Positions 42,573-50,989 of a DNA stretch of 64,000 bases are shown here, piece after piece; position 1 is the first letter of the stretch; the number at the start of each line of letters is the position of its first letter. The stretch lies in NCBI RefSeq assembly GCF_024753545.1, contig NZ_JANTOO010000009.1, positions 1 through 64,000 of the forward strand, in the 5' to 3' direction. The stretch is from Lysinibacillus pinottii. GTDB taxonomy: Bacteria; Bacillota; Bacilli; Bacillales_A; Planococcaceae. The notes under the pieces are model-generated. The model did not search any database. It had not been told where the DNA came from and saw nothing but the letters and a program-made list of their open reading frames with translations. Made by a program: the position numbers and the translations under genes.

Positions 42573-43487
42573 ATGTTCAAGAGAAAAGGAATTTTTACTA
42601 TACTATTCATGTTCGTCATGCTGTTTGTTTATTTTATATGGGCCAAAGAAACGCCTGTAAGCTTACAAGTTAACACGCAGTCGTTCGACACGCCAACAAA
42701 GAGCGGCGATATGATGAATGTTAATTTATATAGCTCAAATGCTATTTTAGTGAATTTGGATGACAATAAAGTTTTGATAGATAAAAATAGCGAGGAAGTT
42801 ATTTACCCTGCGTCATTAACAAAAATGATGACGGTTTTAGTTGCTATCGAGCAGATTCCTAATTTACAGGAAGAAATTGTTTTAGGGAACAATATATTTA
42901 ATAATTTATACGAAGCGAATGCATCACTTGCTGGTTTTCTCCCAAATGAAAAGCTAACGCTAGAGGATTTATTATATGGTTCTATGCTGCCATCAGGGGC
43001 AGAGGCTTCCATCGGTTTAGCTGAATATATTGCTGGTTCGGAAAGAAAATTTGTAAATCTAATGAATGAAAAGGCCCAACAGTTAGGCATGAAAAATACT
43101 CATTTTATGAATACTACTGGATTGCATCATTCAGATCATTATACGACTGTTAAAGATATGTCTTTACTGTTGCAATATGCATTAACAAATGATGAGTTTC
43201 GTCAAGTTTATACAGCCGAAAGATATTCTATCAAACCTACAAATCGTCATCCTGAGGGGATAACTTTTACAAATAAAATGTTTCAAAATATGACAACAAG
43301 AGCATTACCAGGCGGAGAAATTTTAGGTGGAAAAACAGGTTATACTGACGACGCGGGTTTATGCTTAGCAAGTTTAGCTACAATAAATGGACAAGAATAC
43401 ATCCTAGTAACAGTGGGAGCGGAAGGAAATTCCCGAACAGAACAATATAATATAACAGATGCATTTTCCGTGTATAGTCAATTATAA
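42573..43487 (+). CDS. Serine D,D-carboxypeptidase (S11 family)
   Basis: 304 residues from the ATG at 42573, ten bases after AGAAGGAG. A single N-terminal membrane segment (about 7-24) anchors it outside the cell. Active-site motifs: Ser81-x-x-Lys84 (SLTK), Ser141-Gly-Ala143 in PSGAEAS where most S11 enzymes have SxN, and Lys254-Thr-Gly (KTGYT). It should trim the terminal D-Ala of peptidoglycan pentapeptide. It lacks the C-terminal S11 domain (PBP5_C) common in DacA. The location after VanRS-like genes suggests regulated trimming under wall stress, in the manner of VanY but from an unrelated enzyme family. Confidence 0.88.
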   Translation: MFKRKGIFTILFMFVMLFVYFIWAKETPVSLQVNTQSFDTPTKSGDMMNVNLYSSNAILVNLDDNKVLIDKNSEEVIYPASLTKMMTVLVAIEQIPNLQEEIVLGNNIFNNLYEANASLAGFLPNEKLTLEDLLYGSMLPSGAEASIGLAEYIAGSERKFVNLMNEKAQQLGMKNTHFMNTTGLHHSDHYTTVKDMSLLLQYALTNDEFRQVYTAERYSIKPTNRHPEGITFTNKMFQNMTTRALPGGEILGGKTGYTDDAGLCLASLATINGQEYILVTVGAEGNSRTEQYNITDAFSVYSQL

Positions 43488-43635
43488 ATTAGTGTAGAAG
43501 ATTAACCTTTAGAGAATCGTCATAAATCAACCAATGCTGAATTAATAGAAAATTACTAATTGTTTTATTTTTCATCCTTCAAAAAATGCTTTATAGTAAA
43601 TGTATTCAAACATGTTTGCTACTAAGGAGGATACA

Positions 43636-44031
43636 ATGGGGAGATTAGTGCATTTTGAAATTCATGTAAGTGACATGGAGAGAGCAAAGAATTTCTATGG
43701 GAACGTTTTTGGTTGGTCATTTCAAGATTGGAGTGACTACGCAGGGATGCCCTATTTTGGGGCAGTAACAGGTGGTGAGGATGAGCATGGCATTGATGGC
43801 GCTTTAATGCAACGTCAAGGTCCTCCTCCGGAGCCAAACCAAGCTATGAATGGATTCGCCTGTACGATGGGTGTAGAAAGTTATGATGTAACAGAAGCAA
43901 GTATTCTTGAAAATGGTGGTCAAGTAGCCATGCCCAAGTATGCATTACCCGGTATGGCATGGCAGGGATACTATATGGATACGGAAGGGAATGTATTTGG
44001 TATTCATCAGCCAGATAAAAATGCAAAATAA
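43636..44031 (+). CDS. VOC (glyoxalase/bleomycin-resistance) superfamily protein
   Basis: 131 residues from the ATG at 43636 after AAGGAGG. One paired beta-alpha-beta-beta-beta domain set: FEIHVSDMERAKNFYGNVFGW, then MPYFGAVTGGEDE and WQGYYMDTEGNVFGIHQPD. His in FEIH and Glu near the C-terminus are the usual metal positions. Members include lyases, dioxygenases and drug-binding proteins, so no reaction can be assigned. Monocistronic with a terminator. Confidence 0.86.
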   Translation: MGRLVHFEIHVSDMERAKNFYGNVFGWSFQDWSDYAGMPYFGAVTGGEDEHGIDGALMQRQGPPPEPNQAMNGFACTMGVESYDVTEASILENGGQVAMPKYALPGMAWQGYYMDTEGNVFGIHQPDKNAK

Positions 44032-44142
44032 GCAAACTGATGTAGCATTTGCCTAGTAAGTAGGGAAAAGTGCTTGAAGGGGTCATAAAAACTCAGAGCA
44101 AACCGACTTCATCAAAACTAACCCCCTATGCAAACAACTAGT

Positions 44143-44179
44143 AAGACTTATGTTCTTTTACGGACATAGGTCTTTTTTT
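44143..44179 (+). terminator. Intrinsic terminator after the VOC gene
   Basis: AAGAC-T-TATGTTC pairs with GGACATA-G-GTCTT, followed by TTTTTT. Confidence 0.8.
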
Positions 44180-44312
44180 AATTGGTGGTAACGCATCGTC
44201 AGAAGGGATGAAAGTGGTTAAATTTTCAAATTGATAATGTTTTATTTTGGTAAATTTGGTATCTTTAATAAAGGAGTTTGAATTGCTACATAGTGATCAA
44301 GGAGTAAATGGA

Positions 44313-45443
44313 ATGAAAAGAAGAAAACGAATGTTATTATCAGTGGCATCCCTCTTGTTATTAAGTTCTTGTAATAGTGAGATGGAGGAGGTCACGAAGG
44401 ATGAGAAAAAGTATATATCGTCTATTCAAAAAAAGGAAACGTATGAAATTCAACAACCTGCTAAATTTAATATTGCTAGAGGCTCCATTATTAAGAATAT
44501 GAATAATGCATTAAATATGAATGAAATAGAAAGAGGTTTAATGGAATTATCAGTCAATCATTTTTCCACAGAGAAGTTCTATATGCAGGAAGGTCAATAT
44601 TTAAGTGGTAAAACAATTAGCCAATGGCTAAGTAGAAAAACCAATGAAGATGTGGGTTTAAACCCCGCTATTGAACATCAAACCGATAATGTATTAGAGG
44701 ATGAAAAGAGGTATCCCTTAATCCTTTCTCATGTATTGGAACAAGATTTTATTAATAAAGAAACTAATAAAATAGAGGGAATGTCAATCGCCATATCGTT
44801 AAATGAATATTATGATATACGAGTAACTGATGATGAAGGTTTAATTTACACTGGGCAAGTGAAGGTAGACCAAAATAATGATGAAATTGATGATGTCAAA
44901 ATCTTTGGTAAAAAAGTAGCTGAAAAGATAGTTAAAGATATTAGGGGAAATGTAAAAATACCGAATGTTCCTATTTACCTTACGTTATTTCAGGAATCGA
45001 ATATAAATGATATTATTCCAGGGGTATTTTTAGCAGAAACGTTTATTCCTCATGGGGAAGCTACCATTACAAAATGGGCTGAAATAGATAAGAAATTTTA
45101 TATATTCCCTTCGGAAGCGTTATATACTTTAGACCAGAATATGTATACAAAACTATTGCTTTTCAAAGAGGATATTCAGAAAGGATTTAAACATTTAAAC
45201 CTAAAAATATTTGGCAAGCTACAATATGAAAAAGGCAAATTAACAGATATTCAAATAGAGGTGAACGCTCCACTTATAAATGAACCAGAGCTGATTGGTC
45301 TATTACAGCTCATAAGTACCAATTTAAATAGCATATTAATTGATTATACTCCCATTACAGTTCGGATCATTGATCAGCAACAAGATGTAGGAATTGTCCT
45401 TTGGGACCCTCTTGAAAAACAAATTTTTGCAACGCCTATTTAA
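44313..45443 (+). CDS. CamS family (sex pheromone precursor-like) lipoprotein
   Basis: 376 residues from the ATG at 44313 after AAGGAG; an upstream ATG at 44247 lacks a site. The signal peptide ends in lipobox LSSC (ASLLLLSSCNSE). The body matches the CamS family: RGSIIKNMNNALNMNEIERGLMELS, GQYLSGKTISQWLSRK, NPILSHVLEQDF-like region and FIPHGEATITKWAEIDKKFYIFP. In enterococci and staphylococci, proteolysis of the CamS signal peptide yields the cAM373-type heptapeptide. Here the equivalent seven residues before the Cys would be SLLLLSS. Family function in Bacillales is not known. It is usually beside pcrA-ligA-gatCAB, but not here. Confidence 0.85.
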   Translation: MKRRKRMLLSVASLLLLSSCNSEMEEVTKDEKKYISSIQKKETYEIQQPAKFNIARGSIIKNMNNALNMNEIERGLMELSVNHFSTEKFYMQEGQYLSGKTISQWLSRKTNEDVGLNPAIEHQTDNVLEDEKRYPLILSHVLEQDFINKETNKIEGMSIAISLNEYYDIRVTDDEGLIYTGQVKVDQNNDEIDDVKIFGKKVAEKIVKDIRGNVKIPNVPIYLTLFQESNINDIIPGVFLAETFIPHGEATITKWAEIDKKFYIFPSEALYTLDQNMYTKLLLFKEDIQKGFKHLNLKIFGKLQYEKGKLTDIQIEVNAPLINEPELIGLLQLISTNLNSILIDYTPITVRIIDQQQDVGIVLWDPLEKQIFATPI

Positions 45444-45553
45444 CTTCTCGACATCGTAAATGTTTATTTTAGGCTAGCTGTTAATAAAGAGGTCAAACTT
45501 TTCATGGATGATAATACCTATATTATCCTTTATAGTAAGTGTTTAAAAAGTAC

Positions 45554-45587
45554 AGGTGCCCATATAACTGAGGCACCTCTTTTTTTA
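45554..45587 (+). terminator. Intrinsic terminator after camS
   Basis: AGGTGCC (45554-45560) pairs with GGCACCT (45572-45578), followed by CTTTTTTTATGG. Confidence 0.85.
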
Positions 45588-45627
45588 TGGCAAATGGCAT
45601 TGCAATCTTTAAAATGAATGGGTATGA

Positions 45628-45648
45628 TGAAAATGATAATCATTTTCA
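45628..45648. promoter_or_regulatory. Perfect Fur-type palindrome
   Basis: TGAAAATGAT-A-ATCATTTTCA is a perfect 10-1-10 inverted repeat containing the Fur core ATGATAATCAT. It ends 21 bases before the monooxygenase start codon, a position where bound Fur would block transcription. Confidence 0.82.
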
Positions 45649-45669
45649 TTTAAAAGGAGTGAAGTATCC

Positions 45670-46953
45670 ATGAAAAGACATCTCATTATTGGTATGCATC
45701 TAGCTGTGCATGACAAGGATGGTGAGAAAGGTGCATTGATTGATGAACATATTGCATTCGCAAAGCGTGCGGAGGCGGCTAAATTAGATTTTCTATTTAA
45801 GGCAGATTATTTAATGGCTCATCCAGAATTAATGGCTAAAACAAAAGGTACAGTTGGGTTAGACCCTAGCTTTTTATTGGCAACAGTGGCCAGAGAAACG
45901 AAGCAAATAGGATTAGTAACGACCATTTCTACATCCTTTACACCACCCTATTTGATTGCCCGTCAATTACAATCCTTGAATTGGATTAGTGGTGGGCGTG
46001 TAGGGTGGAATATTGTGACTTCCATTGATGGTGCTTATAATTTTAGTAACGAGCCTATGCCTTCCTCAGAGGAGCGGTATGCTAAAGCGGCTGAATGTAC
46101 TAAGATTGTGAAGCAGCTATGGCATAGTCATCCATATGAAATGTTAGAAACAGATGGTGATATAGAGAAAATAAAAGAACTTATGAAGCCTATCAATCAT
46201 GAGGGAGAGTTTTTCCATATAAAGGGGCCGTTAAATATACCGATGCATCCGGCAGGAGAAATGCCATTATTTCAAGCAGGAGCATCGGACGTAGGGCGAC
46301 AATTTGCAGCAGCCGTATCGAATGCCATTTTTGCGGCGACACCAGCTATGGAGGTTGGTATTGAAATGCGTAATGATTTACGGAAACGTGCTGTTAACGT
46401 GGGACGTACAGCAGATGATATACGGTTATTACCAGGACTCTATTTCTTTATTGGAGATACATATGAAGAAGCATTAGACATGTACCATCATGCACACGCA
46501 CATTTAACCCTGGAGCGTCGTTACGATGCTTTAGAATCAGTTATAGGTTTGAATGTTCGGCATATGGCACTTCATGATCCTGTAACAGTGGATATGTTAC
46601 CACCTGAGAATCAGAAAGTACGCAGTCGAACACATGCTAAACTTGTTCGTCGTTACATCATGGAAAATGAACCATCTGTTGAGGGATTGCTTGCTCGTCC
46701 AGAAGTAATTGGATCTGCACATCTTGTAGCAATCGGCACATCACATGATATTGTCGATCAAATCGTTACTTTTTATGAGAAGGGGGCATTGGATGGCTTT
46801 ATTGCTGTTCCAGGTGGTCCTGCGAAATCTTTGGATTTATTCTTTAGCGATGTTATCCCTATGTTAGTAGAGCGTGGGTTATTCCGGGCTGAATATGAAG
46901 GTAGCACATTACGGTCCCATTTAGGCTTAAACATGCAATTATCTAATAAATAA
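45670..46953 (+). CDS. NtaA/SnaA/DszA-type flavin-dependent monooxygenase
   Basis: 427 residues with the bacterial luciferase-like barrel. Typical features: GLVTTISTSFTPPYLIARQLQSLNWISGGRVGWNIVTS, NFSNEPMPSSEERYAKAAECTKIVKQLW, and the FMN-site QAGASDVGRQFAA. Family members (nitrilotriacetate, DBT-sulfone and alkanesulfonate-type monooxygenases) use FMNH2 from a separate reductase to oxidise C-N or C-S bonds. The strong Fur palindrome right before it indicates iron control, which would suit cleavage of an iron chelate such as an aminopolycarboxylate or siderophore rather than sulphur acquisition. The substrate is inferred, not shown. Monocistronic. Confidence 0.86.
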   Translation: MKRHLIIGMHLAVHDKDGEKGALIDEHIAFAKRAEAAKLDFLFKADYLMAHPELMAKTKGTVGLDPSFLLATVARETKQIGLVTTISTSFTPPYLIARQLQSLNWISGGRVGWNIVTSIDGAYNFSNEPMPSSEERYAKAAECTKIVKQLWHSHPYEMLETDGDIEKIKELMKPINHEGEFFHIKGPLNIPMHPAGEMPLFQAGASDVGRQFAAAVSNAIFAATPAMEVGIEMRNDLRKRAVNVGRTADDIRLLPGLYFFIGDTYEEALDMYHHAHAHLTLERRYDALESVIGLNVRHMALHDPVTVDMLPPENQKVRSRTHAKLVRRYIMENEPSVEGLLARPEVIGSAHLVAIGTSHDIVDQIVTFYEKGALDGFIAVPGGPAKSLDLFFSDVIPMLVERGLFRAEYEGSTLRSHLGLNMQLSNK

Positions 46954-46957
46954 ACGT

Positions 46958-46989
46958 AAAAGGGCAAACAAATCGTTTTGCCCTTTTAT
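46958..46989 (+). terminator. Intrinsic terminator after the monooxygenase
   Basis: AAAAGGGCAAA (46958-46968) pairs with TTTTGCCCTTTT (46976-46987). It is symmetrical enough to act in both directions. Confidence 0.82.
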
Positions 46990-46991
46990 TG

Positions 46992-47168
46992 CTAGAAGCT
47001 CATCCGAATATTAATAGGATAAAGATAGGGTGATTCGGGTTGTTCAATTGCTACCCAATTATCAATATGGATGACAGGTAAGCTTGCCCCCTCATAAGTT
47101 GTTTGACCAATTGTGCCGACTACTTCGAGCCATGTATCTTCTGTGAGCGTAGGTGCCTCAGAGAATTC
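46992..47168 (-). pseudogene. C-terminal fragment of a YcgQ/DUF1980 (TIGR03943) protein
   Basis: The minus frame reads TLTEDTWLEVVGTIGQTTYE then VIHIDNWVAIEQPESPYLYP, the characteristic end of YcgQ-type proteins, partners of YcgR-type permeases in metal-related operons. Only about 58 residues remain; the membrane domain is missing. The fragment abuts and slightly overlaps the 3' end of the AraC gene, so a deletion or rearrangement joined them. Confidence 0.55.
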
Positions 47169-48348
47169 TGTTAGAAAGCCTACGATATTGCTTAGGGGTG
47201 ATACCCGTAAATTTCTTAAAAACTTTAATAAAATAGCTTTGGTCTGTGAAATTAAGTAAAGAGCCAATATCTAAAATTGGATAGTTTGTAAATGTTAAAA
47301 GCTTTTTCGCCTCATCGATTCTTTGTTGCTGAATATATTCAGTAAAGGAAATCCCAACTTCTTTTTTAAATAAAGAAGAAAGATAATTAGGGCTTAAATG
47401 GCAAATAGCTGAAAGTTGATCGAGAGTTATATCCCCATATAATTGATTTTCAATAAAATGGACACAAGTAGTAATGGGTGCTGAAAATTTCCTTGTACTA
47501 GCTTGTGCCACTCGGCTAGTATAGTCGTAAATAGCTTCCTCCATTAACGAAAGAATGTCGATTAAATTATTTTGATCCTCTAGTTTTTGAATATAAAAAT
47601 CACTTAATGTAAAGGCTGTTTCTTCGTTTAACCCACCTTCAATCGCTGCACGACAAATTAGGGCAATCCCAGTAATCATCAAATATTGTACACTTTTTAA
47701 ATTATTGCGTTTTGAAAGTACTCCTAGTTCCGCTTGTTCAACAATGGAATAATTCAAGACTTCTGTTAATTTCTCCATACGCCCATTTTTCACATTGTCT
47801 AACAATATTTTTTCGTAGTAAAGATTTGTATGAACGATATCATTTCTTCTGGCATACGAAAGCTCAAGCGCTGTATGTCCCTCATGACGAATGAGGGGCT
47901 TTAGCTCTTGATTATAATGAATAACCGCTGTTTTATTTAATTTTCGCTGATAGATGGAATAATAAACAAATAAACTAATAGCTAAGTATTCCTGATAATG
48001 AAGAGTAGGAATAGGCTCATGCTCATAATCAGTGATTTCCTCCATTTGTGGTGAAAGAGAGGGTCCGACAATTAAGGCTCCCAAATATTGTTCGTTTATC
48101 GTGAGGTTGATAAAGAAAAAATTAACATTAGCGATCGTGAAAAAAATCGGGTAGTCGGTTGAAGACGTATGGTAAGGATATGTTTTCAATTGTTCCTTTA
48201 TAGAACAATAGGATGAATGATTGAGACATTCCGCTGATGCATATTCAAAAATTATTTCTCCCGATGCATGAATATAAGAAACAGGAAGATGATGTATTTC
48301 ATAAATTAATTGACTTATGTATTGAAGGTCGATAGTGGATATTTTCAC
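47158..48348 (-). CDS. AraC-family regulator with large N-terminal sensor domain
   Basis: 396 residues from a GTG at 48348, eight bases after GAGGTG. The N-terminal 280 residues form an unassigned sensor region (starting STIDLQYISQLIYEIHHLPV), similar in layout to the YesN/YSIRK-type AraC regulators. The last 100 residues carry two helix-turn-helix motifs (ITLDQLSAICHLSPNYLSSL and FTDQSYFIKVFKKFTGITPK). It is divergent from the SDR gene at 48514 and so probably controls it. Its 3' end runs into the YcgQ fragment, but the HTH is complete. Confidence 0.85.
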   Translation of the reverse strand: MKISTIDLQYISQLIYEIHHLPVSYIHASGEIIFEYASAECLNHSSYCSIKEQLKTYPYHTSSTDYPIFFTIANVNFFFINLTINEQYLGALIVGPSLSPQMEEITDYEHEPIPTLHYQEYLAISLFVYYSIYQRKLNKTAVIHYNQELKPLIRHEGHTALELSYARRNDIVHTNLYYEKILLDNVKNGRMEKLTEVLNYSIVEQAELGVLSKRNNLKSVQYLMITGIALICRAAIEGGLNEETAFTLSDFYIQKLEDQNNLIDILSLMEEAIYDYTSRVAQASTRKFSAPITTCVHFIENQLYGDITLDQLSAICHLSPNYLSSLFKKEVGISFTEYIQQQRIDEAKKLLTFTNYPILDIGSLLNFTDQSYFIKVFKKFTGITPKQYRRLSNRIL

Positions 48349-48513
48349 GTTCTACACACCTCAGTCCTTAATGGTGCTATCAAAATGAAAGCAGTTTCAA
48401 TTTTTATGAATAGACAATAGGAAAGTACTATTTTGTGTAAAATAATACAATAAAAAAGGGGAAAGTAGCAATAAAATAGACCATGTATTCAACATACTAG
48501 GGAGGAATGGAAG

Positions 48514-49272
48514 ATGGAACTTTTAAATAAAATTGCAGTTGTAACAGGTGCAGGGAGCGGTATTGGAAGAGCAAGCAGTTTAAAGCTTGCTAGCAACGGT
48601 GCAAAAGTCGTGATTGTTGATTTCAACAAGGAAACGGGAGAAGAGACATTAAACTTGATGAAAGAGCAAGGCGGAGAAGGAATCTTCGTTCAGGCCGATG
48701 TTTCGAACAGTGAAGATGTAGAGAAATATGTGAATGCTGCTGTTGAAACATATGGTCGTATTGATGTGTTTTTCAATAATGCAGGCGTGATTCAGAAAAT
48801 CTCCCCATTAACAGAGATTACTGATCATGAATATGATCGTATTATGGCAATCAACGTAAAAGGTGTTTTTCTTGGCTTAAAACATGTGATTAAAGTTATG
48901 GAAGGACAAGGTAGCGGCTCGATTATAAATACGGCTTCAACAGCGGGCGTTCGTAGCGAGCATAGTATGGCCATTTATTCTGCAAGTAAGCATGCGGTTG
49001 TAGGTTTAACGAAATCTGCTTCATTAGAATATGTGAAAAAAGGTATTCGTATCAATGCGATTTGTCCTGGCGGAGTAGAAACAGCGTTAACAAACAGTGT
49101 CACTGCTATGTTTGAAACAGGTGGCTATATTCCAGAGGAAATTCCAAATATGAGAATGGGACGCTACGCTAAACCAGAAGAGTTAGCAGAAATGGTTGTT
49201 TTCCTAGCTTCAGACAAAGCAAGCTATATGACAGGCTCTATCGTAGTGGTTGATGGCGGCTTAACATTGTAA
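48514..49272 (+). CDS. Short-chain dehydrogenase/reductase
   Basis: 252 residues. Classical SDR: cofactor motif VVTGAGSGIGRAS, NNAG at about 88-91, catalytic Ser in INTASTAG, and YSASK with catalytic Tyr and Lys. Asp at the end of strand 2 (VVIVDFNKE) predicts NAD(H) preference. The C-terminal MTGSIVVVDGGLTL is standard. The substrate is unknown. It follows GGGAGG and is divergent from an AraC regulator; a terminator follows. Confidence 0.93.
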   Translation: MELLNKIAVVTGAGSGIGRASSLKLASNGAKVVIVDFNKETGEETLNLMKEQGGEGIFVQADVSNSEDVEKYVNAAVETYGRIDVFFNNAGVIQKISPLTEITDHEYDRIMAINVKGVFLGLKHVIKVMEGQGSGSIINTASTAGVRSEHSMAIYSASKHAVVGLTKSASLEYVKKGIRINAICPGGVETALTNSVTAMFETGGYIPEEIPNMRMGRYAKPEELAEMVVFLASDKASYMTGSIVVVDGGLTL

Positions 49273-49279
49273 AATGAAG

Positions 49280-49312
49280 AAATCCAGTGCAAGACTAGCC
49301 ACTGGATTTTTT
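49280..49312 (+). terminator. Terminator between converging genes
   Basis: AAATCCAGTG (49280-49289) pairs with CACTGGATTT (49300-49309), followed by TTTTC. It serves the SDR gene; the chemoreceptor converges from the other side. Confidence 0.85.
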
Positions 49313-49327
49313 CATGTTTGATTGGGG

Positions 49328-50989
49328 CTATAAAGTGAATTTTTTTAGCTCATTCATTAATGTATCCGTCATTTTTTGAAGATCGACGATTTTTGTATTT
49401 ATTTTCTGGAAGGATACTAGTTGTTCCTGCGTGGATGCTGAAATTTCCTCTGTACCCGCCGCCGTTTCTTCTGTAATCGCAGAGATATTTTCAATCGTCC
49501 CATTCACTTGCTGGCTCATTTCATTTGTTTGCATCATTTCCTTAGTAAGATGCTGTAAATCTTGATGGATATCGGTGATATGATTAGTAATGGCTGCAAA
49601 TGAATGTTCCGTTTCTAGCATTGATTGTGCTTGCTCATTTGAAAGCTCATGCCCTCTTTCAGCCGTAACTAGAATGTGGTCGATACCATCTTTAATATGA
49701 GTCACCATCGAAGAAATTAAATTTGTGGCATTTTCAGTTTCCGAAGAAAGCTTTTTAACCTCATCGGCTACAACGGCAAATCCTTTTCCTGCTTCGCCAG
49801 CACGGGCTGCTTCAATAGCCGCATTTAAAGCTAATAAATTTGTTTGACTGGCAATGGTATGAACAGCATTAGCTGCTCCTTCAATTTCCGTTGTAAATTG
49901 TGAAAATTGAGTAACTGCATTCTTTATTGCTAGTGAAGCGCCTTGAATATCTTTTGCAATGGTAGATTGTTTTTCCAATGTATACTGCCCATTTTGAACG
50001 GCATCCAATGCCTGTTTACCATGTATAGCTGATTGCTCCGTTGTGTGAGCAACGGATTTAAATTGATCCGACATATTATTCATGAGCATCGCGACCGATT
50101 GTATATCTTCTGACATCGTGTAACTACCCTTTGCTAATTCGTCAGTAGATACGGCTACTTGATTGCTACCTTCGTTAATATTTTGCATATGGCTTGTTAC
50201 ATCCTGTGTAAATAAACTAACATCCTTGCCTATTTGATCAATGGACAACACAGTGCTTCTTAAATTCGTCATCATTTGTGAAAAACTTTCCGTCAATCGA
50301 TCAATCTCGTAACGGCTATTTGATTGATAGGAAAGGGTGGAGGTATCTATTGTAAGGTCCCCAGTAGCCGCGCTCTGCGCACATTCTACAATTTGGTTGA
50401 TAGGTTTGGTAATTCTTTTAGCAGCTACATAGGAATAAATAATCGTTGCTAAGATTAATAGGATACTGCCTATGATAGCTGTTGTAATAATAAAACCAAT
50501 TTTTTGCTTTGTTACTTGTATCATCTCTTGATACCATTCATTTGTTTCTTTTTTTAACAAATACATATCATTTAAAATGCCTTTAATTCGAAGAGATTGC
50601 TTTTTAATTTCTGAACGATTGTCATCTTGGAAACCCGATTTTGTAGCTTTTTCAAGCTCTGCAAATTTATTCGATATTTTATTGATTAATTTTTGATGTT
50701 CAGGAATTTTTGTCAGAGATGCTAATGCATCTAAATTGACTTTTGTTTCTTGTAATATAGCAAGCGCTTCGTTTTTATTGGCCTCACTATCTAAATAGGT
50801 GTAGTTGTTTAATGATTGGCTAGCAACTACGAAGCTTTGTTCAAGCTCTTTCACTGAGAGTAATAGTGCGGTATCGTCTTGTGCTGTTGTTTGAATGGAA
50901 AATGTTTGAACAATAATAAAACCAATCATCCCCATTGCCAGCAAGATGGGGATCAACGTGTTCATAAATAATTTCTTTCGTAGTGTCAC
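49328..50989 (-). CDS. Methyl-accepting chemotaxis protein paired with a binding lipoprotein
   Basis: 553 residues from a GTG at 50989 that overlaps the stop of the upstream lipoprotein gene (GTGA). Membrane segments lie at about 8-28 and 165-188 around a helical four-helix-bundle-type sensor. HAMP domain about 190-250, long signalling coiled coil, and tip SQTNLLALNAAIEAARAGEA. The overlap with a substrate-binding lipoprotein implies that the receptor reads ligand through that protein, as ribose or galactose receptors read their binding proteins in enterics. No transporter genes are adjacent. Confidence 0.92.
   Translation of the reverse strand: MTLRKKLFMNTLIPILLAMGMIGFIIVQTFSIQTTAQDDTALLLSVKELEQSFVVASQSLNNYTYLDSEANKNEALAILQETKVNLDALASLTKIPEHQKLINKISNKFAELEKATKSGFQDDNRSEIKKQSLRIKGILNDMYLLKKETNEWYQEMIQVTKQKIGFIITTAIIGSILLILATIIYSYVAAKRITKPINQIVECAQSAATGDLTIDTSTLSYQSNSRYEIDRLTESFSQMMTNLRSTVLSIDQIGKDVSLFTQDVTSHMQNINEGSNQVAVSTDELAKGSYTMSEDIQSVAMLMNNMSDQFKSVAHTTEQSAIHGKQALDAVQNGQYTLEKQSTIAKDIQGASLAIKNAVTQFSQFTTEIEGAANAVHTIASQTNLLALNAAIEAARAGEAGKGFAVVADEVKKLSSETENATNLISSMVTHIKDGIDHILVTAERGHELSNEQAQSMLETEHSFAAITNHITDIHQDLQHLTKEMMQTNEMSQQVNGTIENISAITEETAAGTEEISASTQEQLVSFQKINTKIVDLQKMTDTLMNELKKFTL

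Noticed and set aside
42573..43487. Naming the carboxypeptidase VanY
   Set aside because: VanY belongs to the zinc-dependent M15 family, whereas this protein has serine S11 motifs; only the regulatory context is van-like.
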